In this document: one piece after another, positions 12,934-24,300 of the stretch | Layout of the letters: every line of letters begins with the position of its first letter | Numbering within the stretch: the first letter of the stretch is position 1 | DNA from: Prosapia bicincta | Lineage: Eukaryota; Arthropoda; Insecta; Hemiptera; Cercopidae | Direction: 5' to 3' | NCBI GenBank assembly: GCA_036971475.1 | Contig: JBAIZL010000008.1 | Coordinates: 4,128,501-4,192,500 of the forward strand | Length of the DNA: 64,000 nucleotides | Program-made: the position numbers and the translations under genes | Notes under the pieces: model-generated | Databases searched by the model: none | What the model saw: only the letters and a program-made list of their open reading frames with translations | Told to the model about the DNA's origin: nothing

Positions 12934-13708
12934 TATTTTTTTTTTTTACCTGGGTCTGAGCCCTCAAAACTCGCCCAGCGCTCTTGGCAACCAACCTCTA
13001 GTGAGTTACCTCTGCCTCACATGCGCATGAGGTTAGTATACGTACCGCGAGTGAAGGAAACAGGATTGATTGCCCATGTACCAAGCTCATAAGCTTTTTC
13101 CATGGAGAATCAGGAGATAGTGACATGAAACAGTACGGTGTCGCGCTAAGAGCAGGATGAAAAAACCTGGCAAGAAGGAAACCCTGCCAGGGAAAATCCC
13201 GCGACAGATCATGGGGGAACGCTTAGGGGCTTGGATCACCTTATGCTCTAGAATAAGGAGAGGTATTACCTTGCAAATACCTTGTTAGTGAGTCTATGGC
13301 AGGAATGACATGCACTCTTTTTCTGCTGCCTACTCGAAACTGAAAAGTCATGCAATCAAATTAGTACTTCTGAGTGGGCTAAGCTGTGGACCTAGAGATA
13401 TAGTCCTGCGTCACCTGGTACATAACTGTGAAGCAGAATTTATTAGTATGTATACTTTTATTTTTGGTGTTATGGTTGGAGCTAGGCGGTCAGTAAGGAC
13501 AGCGGCCGTCTGTGTGTGTTGTAGGTGGGGTCATATCTACCCAGTGAGGAAATGAGTGTGGATGTTGTAAGTGCGTGTGCCTGTTTATAGAACTTTGTTG
13601 CTACGTGTTGGAGGTGTTGTTTTGATGAAAGGCACTTTCAAGTCAGTGTGAAGCAGTGAATCTTGTACATCTAGGTGCCTTCATGATTATTTGCAAAATA
13701 TCAAAGTA
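12934..13708 (-). mobile_element. retroposed fragment (poly-T start, minus orientation), non-LTR 3'-end-like
   Basis: Interrupts a 930-bp repeat unit and is flanked by the same 8-mer ATTTATTG (12926-12933 and 13709-13716). A T-run (12936-12947) marks a poly(A) tail on the minus strand. GC content is higher than in the surroundings. No protein domain was recognised; it looks like a non-LTR 3' untranslated region. Confidence 0.55.
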
Positions 13709-14480
13709 ATTTATTGTTAAAACATAGTCAGGTGTTGCAGTCAAGCAGATTTAAGCAGAACTGTTATATACAAGAATGCTATATGCGGCACGCAGTCGAA
13801 AATTATTCGTGTTTTCTGAGCAACTACTCTAAAACTGTAGTAAAATTGAAGACAGGATATGAAAATATAGACTTTCCTCTTTCATTTGGTATAGAAAAAA
13901 ATTTTATGTTGAATATTTGTAGAGAAATGAATTTATGAAAACATCTTGTACCATTCCAGTTGAAATTGTATTAATGCTGTTTTTATCACTTTAACAGCTT
14001 ATAACTCCCAAACAATTTAAGAAGCCTAAATTTTCACGTGTTTCTTAAATGAATTGTAAGCCACTTTTAAACAGTCATATCTTTTTGCATATTAAATCCA
14101 ACAATAAGTTTCTTGAACAAAACGAAAGGAGAAAATATATATTTTTATTCACTGTTTTCAGTTTTAAGATAACTTCAACAGTCTTTTAGTAATTGACCCA
14201 AAAAATTAGTAATTTTCAACATTTGTGAAATATGAAGGGGCAGGACCTTCAATTTTTCCTAACTTTAGATGAAAAATCAAATTTTTTGTTACAGTCATAG
14301 ATAGTTGCAGAATTTAATGTGACAGTTTTGAGAGGCAGGAACAGTTGCCAAGCCATGAGAAATATGTTGCAAGTGCGTATCTGAAGCATGGAGGTAATAA
14401 CATGTTAACAAGGGTCAAGTAAACTAAACCTTTAATGACTGACTATAATTGACACATACCTGTAAGTCTAAACATTATAC

Positions 14481-14556
14481 CCTCTGCAGTAAATAATCGA
14501 TGAGGAATAAGTTGAGGTTCTGCAGTAAATAATCGATGAGGAATAAGTTGAGGTAA
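14481..14556. repeat. short tandem duplication (about 37 bp x 2)
   Basis: Two copies of TCTGCAGTAAATAATCGATG followed by AGGAATAAGTTGAGG in tandem. Confidence 0.9.
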
Positions 14557-14817
14557 CTATTTGCAGTGGGTTAAGACAGGGATCAGATTTGTTCCCTGTT
14601 CTTTTTAGAACCATTTCCTTTAACTCATGAGGATTATCATTAGAGTCTTTTGTGATCTCCAACTCTGGAGGATTATAATATTTGTGATGATCTTGGTGAT
14701 TCTTTTCTTAATATTTGCAGTTTTTGTTTTGTACACCTTGAGCTTTTTCTATAATTACACTTTTGGTATTAACTTGGTAAAGAAACCACTACTTACTGAT
14801 ATTTCCAGAAAACGCAT

Positions 14818-15540
14818 TTTGCACTAGGTCAGCGCATTTTTCAATGCTGTGAATCACGGACATGGCTGTTCTGTTATGTGTTATTGTTCATAGAGTAGTT
14901 GTTAATTATGTGTTCAAATATAGTATATGGTTGTGAGTGTGTTTCGTCATTTAGAATGTGTTGTGGATAGTATTTATGCTGTTTGTATACCTCGTAGTTT
15001 TCTGTTGTGTTAAGTTCTTTGAGGTAGTGTAGATGTTTTTTGATGTAGTGTAGGATTTTTAGATTGGTATCTATGTTAGTCTGTGAGTGTAGTGTGTTTT
15101 GTGTGTGTATGGCAAAATTTGATTTGGGTTGTCTTTTTTATGCCTTTTATGTGTTCATCTGTATCTTGTGGTAAATGTTCTCCCTGTTTGTAAAAGCTCG
15201 TATAGTTGTTTCATGTAATCTTGCATTCTCCTGCCCTGCCGAGATTATTCTGGTGTGATTTTGAACTGTGTAGGTGATTTTTAATTGAGTTGGATGTTGT
15301 GAATGTTACTTTGTACTTAAGTTTGGGAAATGAGGAAGCTATTTTTTGTGATGCGTTGTCATGATATGTAATTGTTATGTATTTCTGTGTTTGTGTGTTG
15401 TTGATTTTTGTTGTGTTTTGTGTATTTTGTTTTTTGTGCATTATGTTGTCTATCAAATTGTGTTTGTGTTCGTTTTTATAGGCTATGTGTTTTATTGTGT
15501 TTAGTTCATATTTTGTCTTCATTGTTCATGGATATGTTGA
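14818..15540 (-). pseudogene. Penelope-like element C-terminal relic (copy 3)
   Basis: On the minus strand, 15522 to 15211 reads ELNTIKHIAYKNEHKHNLID, KYITITYHDNASQKIASSF, PKLKYKVTFTTSNSIKNHL and then AGECKIT, where a GIY motif is expected. Downstream come fragments such as NLKILHYIKKHLHYLKELNT. Matches PLE ORF layout but is truncated and frameshifted. Related to the fragments at 18.4-20.9 kb. Confidence 0.7.
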
Positions 15541-15559
15541 TTAGTCTGTGTAATGTTGA

Positions 15560-16260
15560 TTTTTCTTAATATTTCCACTCTGTTTAGAAATGAGTCCATG
15601 TTTGGAGGGGATGTTTATGTGGTTGTTTTTGTAAACCTTAACTATTAAACAGACAGCAAGTAATGTTTGAAGGGAGATAAGAGACAAAACACAATTATGG
15701 TTGTAATTTGAATTTGGTATTAAATTTATTTTCACTTTGTTTATCTTCCACTTATATACACTTATTCACATTGATTAAATCACTCAAATATAAACTTAAT
15801 GTGAGAATACAGTATTTTAAATTTAAGACATTTTACATTATTTGCAAAATATATAACAATTATTGCCTATATATATTTAACTATGCAAACATAGTTTAAT
15901 TGACTTTTAACACATGTAACTCATTTAAACTAATAGGAAACAAATGGTTTGTTAAAGCTATCATCAGATCTAAAATAAATAGCTCTGTATACAATACACA
16001 TATTTTGTTCTGGTAAATGGGTTTTGCCACTAGAGACGTTCACCTGTAACAAATTTAAAACAAAAATAATTGCTTGTGTTTAAAGGTTTTTTAATTTCTA
16101 AGTGTAGTAGCCATTTACTAATTTTTTTTATTACAACACTTCAAAATGCGGTATAAAAATAAAAACAATACGTAAGTTATTAAGCAATTATGTATAAAAT
16201 TTTTATTTATAATTACCATTATAGTGCATACAGTATGCAGTTTGAACTCACAATTACTTA
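15560..16260. other. non-coding stretch, nothing recognised
   Basis: AT-rich; some may be PLE debris continuing from copy 3, but no motif is clear. Confidence 0.4.
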
Positions 16261-16264
16261 AAGT

Positions 16265-16560
16265 TCAGTGTATTGTGTATGGCCTGTTCTTGTAGACTTG
16301 AGATTTTAACTGTCCCAATAGAAAAAAATCTCTAAGATCTACTGAATGGGAGGTCAAGTGACATTCAAAACCAGATATTACACTGGCAGGAAATGTTTTG
16401 TTAAAGAATGCCCATAGAAATGTGAGCAGTACAAACATTTTCCCAATCTTCCTGAAACTATGAACTATAGATATCCATGGGGCAACGATGTAGTTCAAAC
16501 AAGAAATAACCTTGTCATGAATAAACATTTTTGTGTACCATTGATCATTCACTGTAACTG
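16265..16560 (-). pseudogene. Tc1/mariner-superfamily transposase C-terminal relic
   Basis: Minus-strand frame reads TFPASVISGFECHLTSHSVD then LRDFFLLGQLKSQVYKNRPY. It aligns with the block seen in insect mariner-type transposases, VISR.G...WPPRS.DLTPLDFFLWG.LK..VY...P.T, which contains the last catalytic Asp. Several positions are lost (WP, TPLD). No intact element ends found. Confidence 0.6.
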
Positions 16561-16909
16561 TACCATCGTTGTCTTAAAAAAAAAGGGACTAATGACCCCC
16601 ACTTCACCAACTGCACACCAGTCACGCGTGTAAACCAGGGATTCTCAAACCTAGTGGGGTAGAGAATATTTTCATGGGAGAGTGGAGAAGTGAACTTAAA
16701 CTGCTTTAAGACGAGAGGTTTGCGTCTTTGATTAGGTTTATCAGCAGGTAGCTGACGAATGAAAACTATATCATTTTTTTATAGAATGTTTAGTCTTAAT
16801 AGCCCCTTGTTATTGAGTTATGTCTCTGTGCTCATCAAGGGTGACATCTTTGGAGTATAGGTAAGAGTCTTAATATAGAAGTCATTATTTTCATTTTATT
16901 GTTCATAAC

Positions 16910-16937
16910 TTATATATATATATATATATATATATTC
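16910..16937. repeat. (TA)n microsatellite
   Basis: Short alternating TA run. Confidence 0.9.
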
Positions 16938-17299
16938 ATAAGTATTATTATATATAAACATTATATTATACAATATGGAAATATATCCCAAATAAAGTTA
17001 ATCCATGTAGGATTGCAGCATTATCAGTTTGTAAGGTTTAATAAATGCATATATTATATAAATACTAGCATTACCTGGCGCACGTTACTGCGATCGAAAT
17101 TATAATTTTTGAAATAAGAAAAGCAAATCAATCACTAAGTAATTATATTTCATTTACAGCAATGCTAGAGGGTAGACAATGTTTTCTTTTATTTTATTCG
17201 GTGTAATGAAAATGTGTATCATTTTTTTTTTAATTAATTTTAGTAACGCTAGTATACATATACATTTTAACATTAGACTTATGGAAGGCTGTACAATGA

Positions 17300-17577
17300 A
17301 CCATCCTAAGCCTCTGGGGCAGAGCCCTGTGGATGAATTTACACTAAACCTCACACGAACTATTGTGGGTATATATTAAACAATCCTTCCAAATTTCATT
17401 AACTTCTGTTCAGCAGTTTGGGCGTTCATAAGACATTACATATTTACACACATACATCGGTTTTTGAACAATCCCAAGCCTGTGGGGACCCCTGAAGATG
17501 AATCTACACTAAACGTCACACAAACCATCTTGGGAATAAGTTAAACAATCCCTCCAAATAATATTAGCTTCTGTTTT
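17300..17577 (+). repeat. two diverged copies of a dispersed repeat
   Basis: Two related blocks (about 17300-17430 and 17468-17577) share CCTAAGCCTCTGGGG / CCCAAGCCTGTGGGG and GATGAATYTACACTAAAC. The first ends with TTCAGCAGTTTGGGCGTTCA, a phrase common at 3' ends of arthropod interspersed repeats. Class uncertain. Confidence 0.45.
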
Positions 17578-17885
17578 ACACATTTTACAAACATCATATC
17601 ATTAGCTTAAAACACTTTCATTTATGATTATTTTATTTTATATTTAACAAAGCCATCTCTTAGCTACTATTTTACTTATTACACTTATGCTATTACTTGT
17701 GACCAGACTTTTTGTTAACTAAAAGTTGTTAAATTGTTAAAGTACATTTGGAGGAAACGTTTTCGTCTTACGACTTCCAACTATTTTAATTTGAATACAC
17801 AATAATAAAATAAGTAGTACTGTAACTCTGCAGTGTTAGTCTCTGTTAATTTAAAAAAATATTTTTTCTCAATTTAAAAGAAAGG

Positions 17886-17891
17886 TTTATT
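17886..17891 (-). promoter_or_regulatory. candidate polyadenylation signal for the NTE gene
   Basis: TTTATT on the plus strand reads AATAAA on the minus strand, about 300 bp past the exon H stop. It is the first clear AATAAA seen downstream. In DNA this AT-rich such hexamers are common, so this is only a candidate. Confidence 0.35.
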
Positions 17892-18190
17892 TAAAAAAAT
17901 TAAGTCAAAATAGCTATTGTTTTTTAAGCCAAAATAGAATTTTAGCCAGTGTATGTATACCATGTTTCGACGCAAGAAATAAACATTTCAATTGTAACAC
18001 TAGTAAAACACAAACTCTAGACAAGATTTTTTTAAAGGTTTTTAAAAGTGAAAGGAATTTTTATAAAACTTCAAATGCGTTTGAAGTTTCTAATGACTCA
18101 CAAATTCCAATTATTCTATTAGAAGTAATTTTATAAATTAAAATGGCAATGGTAATATTGCTAAATTTATAAAAAATAACTGTACTTACA

Positions 18191-18310
18191 CTATGTGAGT
18201 AATTTTTTACTTATTGCTAGAGGCTCAGATTCTGATTCCATTTCAAGTTCATTTTCAGAGAGCGAAAGTGATCCACCTGCTCTTCTCCTCAACAATGGAT
18301 TTGTTGAACT
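18191..18310 (-). CDS. sws: NTE/sws exon H: terminal coding exon
   Basis: 120 bp including the stop. Acceptor TTCTAG|AGTTCA, phase 0. Encodes [18 protein letters not shown] then [21 protein letters not shown] and a TAG stop at 18191-18193. NPLLRRR resembles SILRQRR near the human C-terminus. An alternative donor-like AA|GTAAAA sits inside the last codons, so a further exon cannot be fully excluded, but an in-frame stop follows directly and the protein is already at the usual family end. Confidence 0.82.
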   Translation of the reverse strand, partial: SSTNPLLRRRAGGSLSLSENELEMESESEPLAISKKLLT

Positions 18311-21300
18311 CTAGAACCAAACAAAAAAACTTGCAATTTTCGGAATGTACATCTTGAGGCTTTTGTTATTAATATATACTTATTGATACCACTTGGCAAA
18401 AACACCTGCTGATGTTTTTCAGCAGAAGCATTTCACACTAGATCAGTGCATTGTTCAATTCAATGCTGTGAGTCATAGACAATACTGTTGCTTAGGTGTG
18501 TTGTACTAGTGAGAGTCTGTGGTTTTTTGGTGATCTTGTTCATAGAGTGGTTGTTAATTATGTGTTCGAAGTAAACATAATGTATAGAGTATACATAGAA
18601 CACAGTGTGTTTTAAAGTTGCTTGTTGTAAACATCTTGAATTCACTAATTAAATTATAAATAATTATTCCGTAACTGAGATAATACTTTTGAACTTACTT
18701 GCGAATCTGTGTGTTCCCATACATACTTTGAATCTAACACCTTATTCCATTATCTAGTAAACAACTCGATTAAACGGAACACCCCTCCATCTTCATAAAT
18801 CATACATCCAGCAACCTTGAGCGAGCGATCGTCAACAGTAGCAGGTCAGCTTTGTCAATGTAATGATTATTTCGAAATGTTCAGCTAGTAAATTCAAAAT
18901 TACTTACTCAGTTACACAGTAATTACTCATAACATTGTGTTTTATCGTTAATGGGTTGTGTGACGTTTATATAGTTCAAAGTTTTCTGTTATGTTTAGTT
19001 TATTACTCTTTTTGATGAAATGTAGAATTTTTAGATTTGTGTCAATTTGGATGTATGTATGTAGTGTGTTCTGCAAGTGTGAAGTAAAATTTGATTTTGA
19101 TTGTGGTTTTCTATATCTTTAATGTGCCTCATGTTTGGCTCGTATCGAAGTTAGGGCAGTCCTTATATGCGATCTCGTCTACTCTTGCTCTGTGGTGGTA
19201 GTTCTGGAGTGTTTTTGCTAGCAAATAAAAAAAGGATACCCTCTCAGTGGGCCCACTATAGTTACATCCCAATCCATTTAATTTGGAGACAATAATACGC
19301 TATTTAAACCTTGAGTGAAAAAAAATTTAATTTAAAAAAATAAGGATTATGAAATAATAACTAATAAGCAAAATAAACAATCACAGCATTAATTTTATAT
19401 AGTATTCTACCACGTATAATAATGTTATTTAAAAAAATTAATATAAAAGAATAGATTTTTTTATTTCTTGCTTGAGAAAGCTGCTTAGAACAAGCATCAT
19501 GGGATTCTAATGAACAGATTTTCCATTTGAAAGCGGCTTTTTTCGATGGTCTACCCATATTTATATATAACTTGGTATATTGCGACCCCCATACTTTAAA
19601 ACATTTTATATAATGATAATGTGTACAATGTTCTTTTGTTGTGTTATAAGAAAGCAAAGTTTAATTTATAATGCTGATTGGCCGAATTCGCTGTTGATGT
19701 AAACATAAACTTATTCGTATTCTGCTTATTCTAGGTTTTTTCGTATTATTCTCAGGGTGTATGTCAATTATTTGAACAATGATTAAGCAATATGATTAGA
19801 GGGATATAGACATCGGAAATTTGTATGGATAAATATTGGCAATTTTCCCAACGTAATCAACGCCATGAAACAAAATTCAATTATAATGCAGATAGGAATT
19901 AGATAAAGATCATAACTCTAAAATTGAAGAAATAAAAATTTAAAAAAAACAACCGACTTAAAAAAAGAACCCAAATATAAAATTTTTACATATTAAAAAA
20001 TAATTTTTCAATAATAAAAACACAATTTATCATGAGCTTATTATCTACAAAATTTTGAAGTCTCTGCCTCAACCATGACCTGTATTTGCTTTTAATCCAT
20101 TAAATTTACTCCAATAATTACCAAAACAATCAACATTTTGATTGCTTGATTTCCCATGATTAATTATAGTGAACCATAGTCTTTTCACAAAACAAAAATG
20201 TCATGAGTTTGATATTATGAGAGTATGCGGGACTATAATTGATCTTTGTTCTTGGGGAAAAGACCATACAATATCAGATTTTGTCCGATAAAAAATATGT
20301 GATTGGATATTTTTTGTTCAGATATATAGATTGTTACGTTTAGTATGTTAAATATAAGTCCAAATACAAAATTCTGCTCCAGCTTCAAAATTTTGTGGGC
20401 AATAAGGTTATGAAAATTATGTTTTTGTTATTGAAAAATTAGTACTTTTTAGTGAGTAAAATTATATATTCAGGTTCTTTTTTTTAAGGCGGATTAGTTT
20501 TTTAAATTTTTATTTGTATTGTTGTTTTTTACATACTATGCTGTATATGAGGATGTGTTTGTTTCTGTTTCTATGGGTATTGTTTTTTATTGTGTTCACT
20601 TTGTTCATCCTGTCTTCATTATTTATGGGTATGCTAATTTAGTCTGTGTATCATGGAATGTATGGCAACATGTTTGTGTCGTATGACTCAATATGTGGGG
20701 GTGGGTTTCTTGTATATTTTAAATGTATGTTTGATGTTTTGAAATTGTGAAGTCTAAGAAGTTGAATGCATGTTGTTTTTCTTCCAGTATGAACTTTATA
20801 TTGTGTATCTTGTTTATGTATTTATAGAAGGTGTGGATCTGTCTTTTATTGCCTTTGGATAAAAAGAGTTTGTATTTGTTTTCCCATTTTTTAGGCTGAT
20901 GTGTTGTTGGATTTTATTGCGTGTTTTTATTTAGATGTTATTTCATGTGTGATACATTGGATGTGGAAGTGATACTTGAAAACAATTACTTATAACACAA
21001 CATTGTATATTGAAAACAAGGTCCAGGTCAGCTAGCAATCAAGTTTGGAGAAATATTTAGTAAAAACTTACAATTTAAATATTTACTTACATTAGAGAAA
21101 GATTTAGTCAAGCAATTAATTTAGCTGCAGGCACAAATATCTATTAAGCCTTTGATTAGCATTCTCATACCAGTAAGTGAGACCTACCATTTCTCTCAGA
21201 TTTGCAATGCTGTACGTTTTTGATTTGTTTCTTGTAAACTGTGCTGTATTCTAGGTTAAATATTTGCAACTATCTGGACAATAAATACTACACAAAGTAT

Positions 21301-24300
21301 ATAGTCACCATTCTTTTGTGTCCAAAGTCTATGGTTGTCTTACAGGTTTACAGATAGTTTTGAGGTTTCTATGGCGTTTTACAATGAATAGGTATTTTAC
21401 AACAAAAAAAAAGATAACAGATAATTTTTAGCAAAGAAATTGTCAGTAAATGTAAGGTAAAGTTTGACCAACATAAGAAAATTAGTTAATAAAAAAATAT
21501 TAACAAATATTACTATAATTTAAAGTTTAGAAAAAATATAAAAAATTAGAAAAAAGAAAAAGTGTAAAATTCTTTCAAAAGTTGTTGCTCCCAGGGGCCA
21601 TATCAGGGCAGGCATGTATTGCTAATCAAAGGGTTAAGATATCTACCTTACTGGGTTCGATATAGTTTTGTTTTGTTTGTTTTTTTATTTTGGAGTTATG
21701 GGAACAGCTCATATTGGTGACAATGATTTTGGCATGTCAAATGATAACATATTCTGACGAGAGTTGAGAAGAAAACTATTATGAAGAACATGATTTAGAC
21801 TTGTTGTCCTACCATAAAACTGTTGGTTTGAAACATCCTATTTACTATTCACAAACTTCTACAATCCATTCTAGTTGGCAACAAACCAACCTGGTTTCTT
21901 CTTTTTAATGCACAACTTATGTATCATGTATGCATGATTGGTTTTTGCCAATGGTTTCCCCCTTATTTTTTAATTGTAAATATAACTCAGTACTTTTATT
22001 TTTCAATTGATAGTGTTTCTTACAGCCTTTCGTCTGAGTGCAACCTTTTACATAGTTTTCCTGGTAGGTGTGTTACAAAAATTGGACACAGTGGTTACGC
22101 CATGCATCTGCAACCTAACCTGTTACATAATTTTCCACTTCAAAATTTCTATTAGTCGTAAGTGGATATTTGAAACATGTTAGCAAAACAATACTTTTTA
22201 GGTTTTACTGTCTGTAGCATACTTTTTACGTTTCACTGTCTGTAGCATACTTTTTAGGTTTCACTGTCTGTAGCATACTTTTTAGGTTTCACTGTCTGTA
22301 GCATACTTTTTAGGTTTCACTGTCTGTAGCATACGTTTTAGGTTTCACTGTCTGTAGCACACTTTTTAGGTTTCACTGTCTGTAGCATACGTTTTAGGTT
22401 TCACTGTCTGTAGCATACTTTTTCGGTTTCACTGTCTGTAGCATACTTTTTAGGTTTTTCTAAAGCAGTGAATATAGTGTTAATCCACCACAATGTAGAA
22501 GAGCTCTTAAAAATGTTAGGATACATAGACTAATTTAATAAATAAACATACAGAGAAAGAAAAGTTTAGGGTTCAAAGTACTTAATTAAGTTCAGTATTT
22601 ATATTTATACCCTAATAAGGGTTAGTGTAAATCGATTATACACAGTACAGTGCAAATGACTGACAACTGACTTATTGGGTCAGCACCCATCACCGCTATG
22701 CCAATGCAAGATAAACAATTGCATATCAGGAATTCTGTATTTTGTATCAAAATTAATACGAATTGAGAAAACCAGAATATTGTAATTTGCATAACTATAA
22801 TTGAAATTACCAAAATTTTTGTATAGTGGTAATTTTTTTCGAACACTAATAATCCCGATATAAAATTCCAATATACAAACACTAATATGTGTCCACCCTG
22901 AATATTAATATGGCATTCAACTAAGAAAAGTTTGTAAGTAAATTATAGTACCTATTACGGTATTTATGAGAACATAAATCTGCGTATGTGTGTGTGTGTG
23001 TGTGTGTGTGTGAGCGTGTGTGCGTGCGCGCGTGCGTGTGTGTGTGTGTGTGCATGAACATACTGTTGGGACCATTTAACCATTCACTTGGCCTTGAGTT
23101 CATGAGATTTCTTGTGTACATCGGAAATCATATTACATATTCAAAATGTTCTATACATCAAAAGCTTCTGCATCTGACCTATGTGTACAGCTTGAATAAG
23201 TTTACAAATATTTCAAGATTATTTGGATTTCATACCAAAGATAATATATCTAATGTTAAACATCTCATGCAAGTGATCTTATACAGTTCACTAAATTGTG
23301 TTTAAACAAATTCTTATGTTTGTAGGAAAGTATTTATAGTGACTCAACGCAGCCCTCCTACCTCCTGCCTCCCTTATTGCGATCTCTTAAGGCCAAGTGC
23401 ACGATTAAATGGTCCCCACAATACATGTATACATGCGTGCAAACATATCACTAGTGACTACCAAATGAAAAAGTAACTAAATGTACAAATTGGTTAAAGG
23501 GTTGGTGGTTTGTAAAATAACATGTAATAAATTTGTTTTTTATTAAAAATATAATAATTTCTAACCTCTAAAAAATTAGCAGGTTCTGAGGCATATCCTA
23601 CTTCTTGTGCATCTTCTTCATCTGCTTCATAATCATCATCTGTAGTTTCACTATCTGTAACATATTAAAGGTTTTCATGAAACTGAACAGAACACAACTA
23701 AGTTTTGGATGAATCAAACAAGTTAAAGAAATATGAATAGCTTGAAAAAGTTAAATAGCTTGAATCTAACAATTTTTTAAAATAAAACCGTTAAGTTTGA
23801 GGCTAGAATTTTGTATTTCTAGTTATTCTCCTAGGTTGTTGATCTGAGTGGACAAAAATAATTTAGTGAAAGTTGGAGTTCCTACAATCAGAGGTGGAAG
23901 GGGTGGTTAGCTCCAATTACCTGCGAGGCTTCTCGGATTACTGCTAACGTTAGATTCATTTTGGCACTGATCGTGTGTGACATTTTCTAAGAGATTGTTT
24001 TGCCTTATTTTAGTAATATATGTTTTTAATTGGTTTATAGTGTTTTGGAAGGTTCTATTATTTGGGGAGATTAATACCTCTCACAAATAATGATGGGGAG
24101 ATTGCTGCAATACACGAGGCAGCAAAAAGGTTAGAAGACTTGGAACAAAACCAAAAAGCTGTATTTCTAATAGACTGCCAAGCTGCAATAATTGCACTCT
24201 CAAACAGCAAGTACACTGATTGTGAGAAAACAACTGCATGCCGTCTAAGACGCTCCAACTTAATAGAAGATGGCTGGACCTTGCACCTGCAGTGGATCCC

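Larger units (their letters stand above)
8740..14360. repeat. array of about 930-bp repeats (about 5 partial or full units, two interruptions)
   Basis: Units share anchors such as TTGTATCATGCAAATTGCAAA (about 9757, 10010, 10832, 11770, 12700), TATCACTTTAA followed by ATAACTCCTAAA, and CCAAGCGGTTTTATGCGGAAC (about 9530, 11560, 12490 and a diverged copy near 13740). The two best units (10830-11765 and 11766-12700) are about 930 bp apart. A 130-bp sub-repeat occurs three times at 9635-10000. No coding frame is conserved among units. A stray copy lies at 28130-28330. Interruptions are at 10096-10827 and 12934-13708. Confidence 0.8.

Noticed and set aside
16625..16660. CCAGGGATTCTCAAACCTAG as the end of a hAT element
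   Set aside because: Typical wording, but no matching inverted end or target duplication could be found downstream.
19361..19657. 98-codon minus-strand frame with [14 protein letters not shown]
   Set aside because: Looks faintly like a DNA-binding tail, but no family could be recognised and no element ends were found.
22199..22458. Regular short repeats that could suggest a CRISPR array
   Set aside because: Units are directly adjacent, with no unique spacers, in a eukaryotic intron; this is a minisatellite.
22921..23305. Open frames rich in Val-Cys or Thr-His
   Set aside because: They arise from the (TG)n microsatellite.
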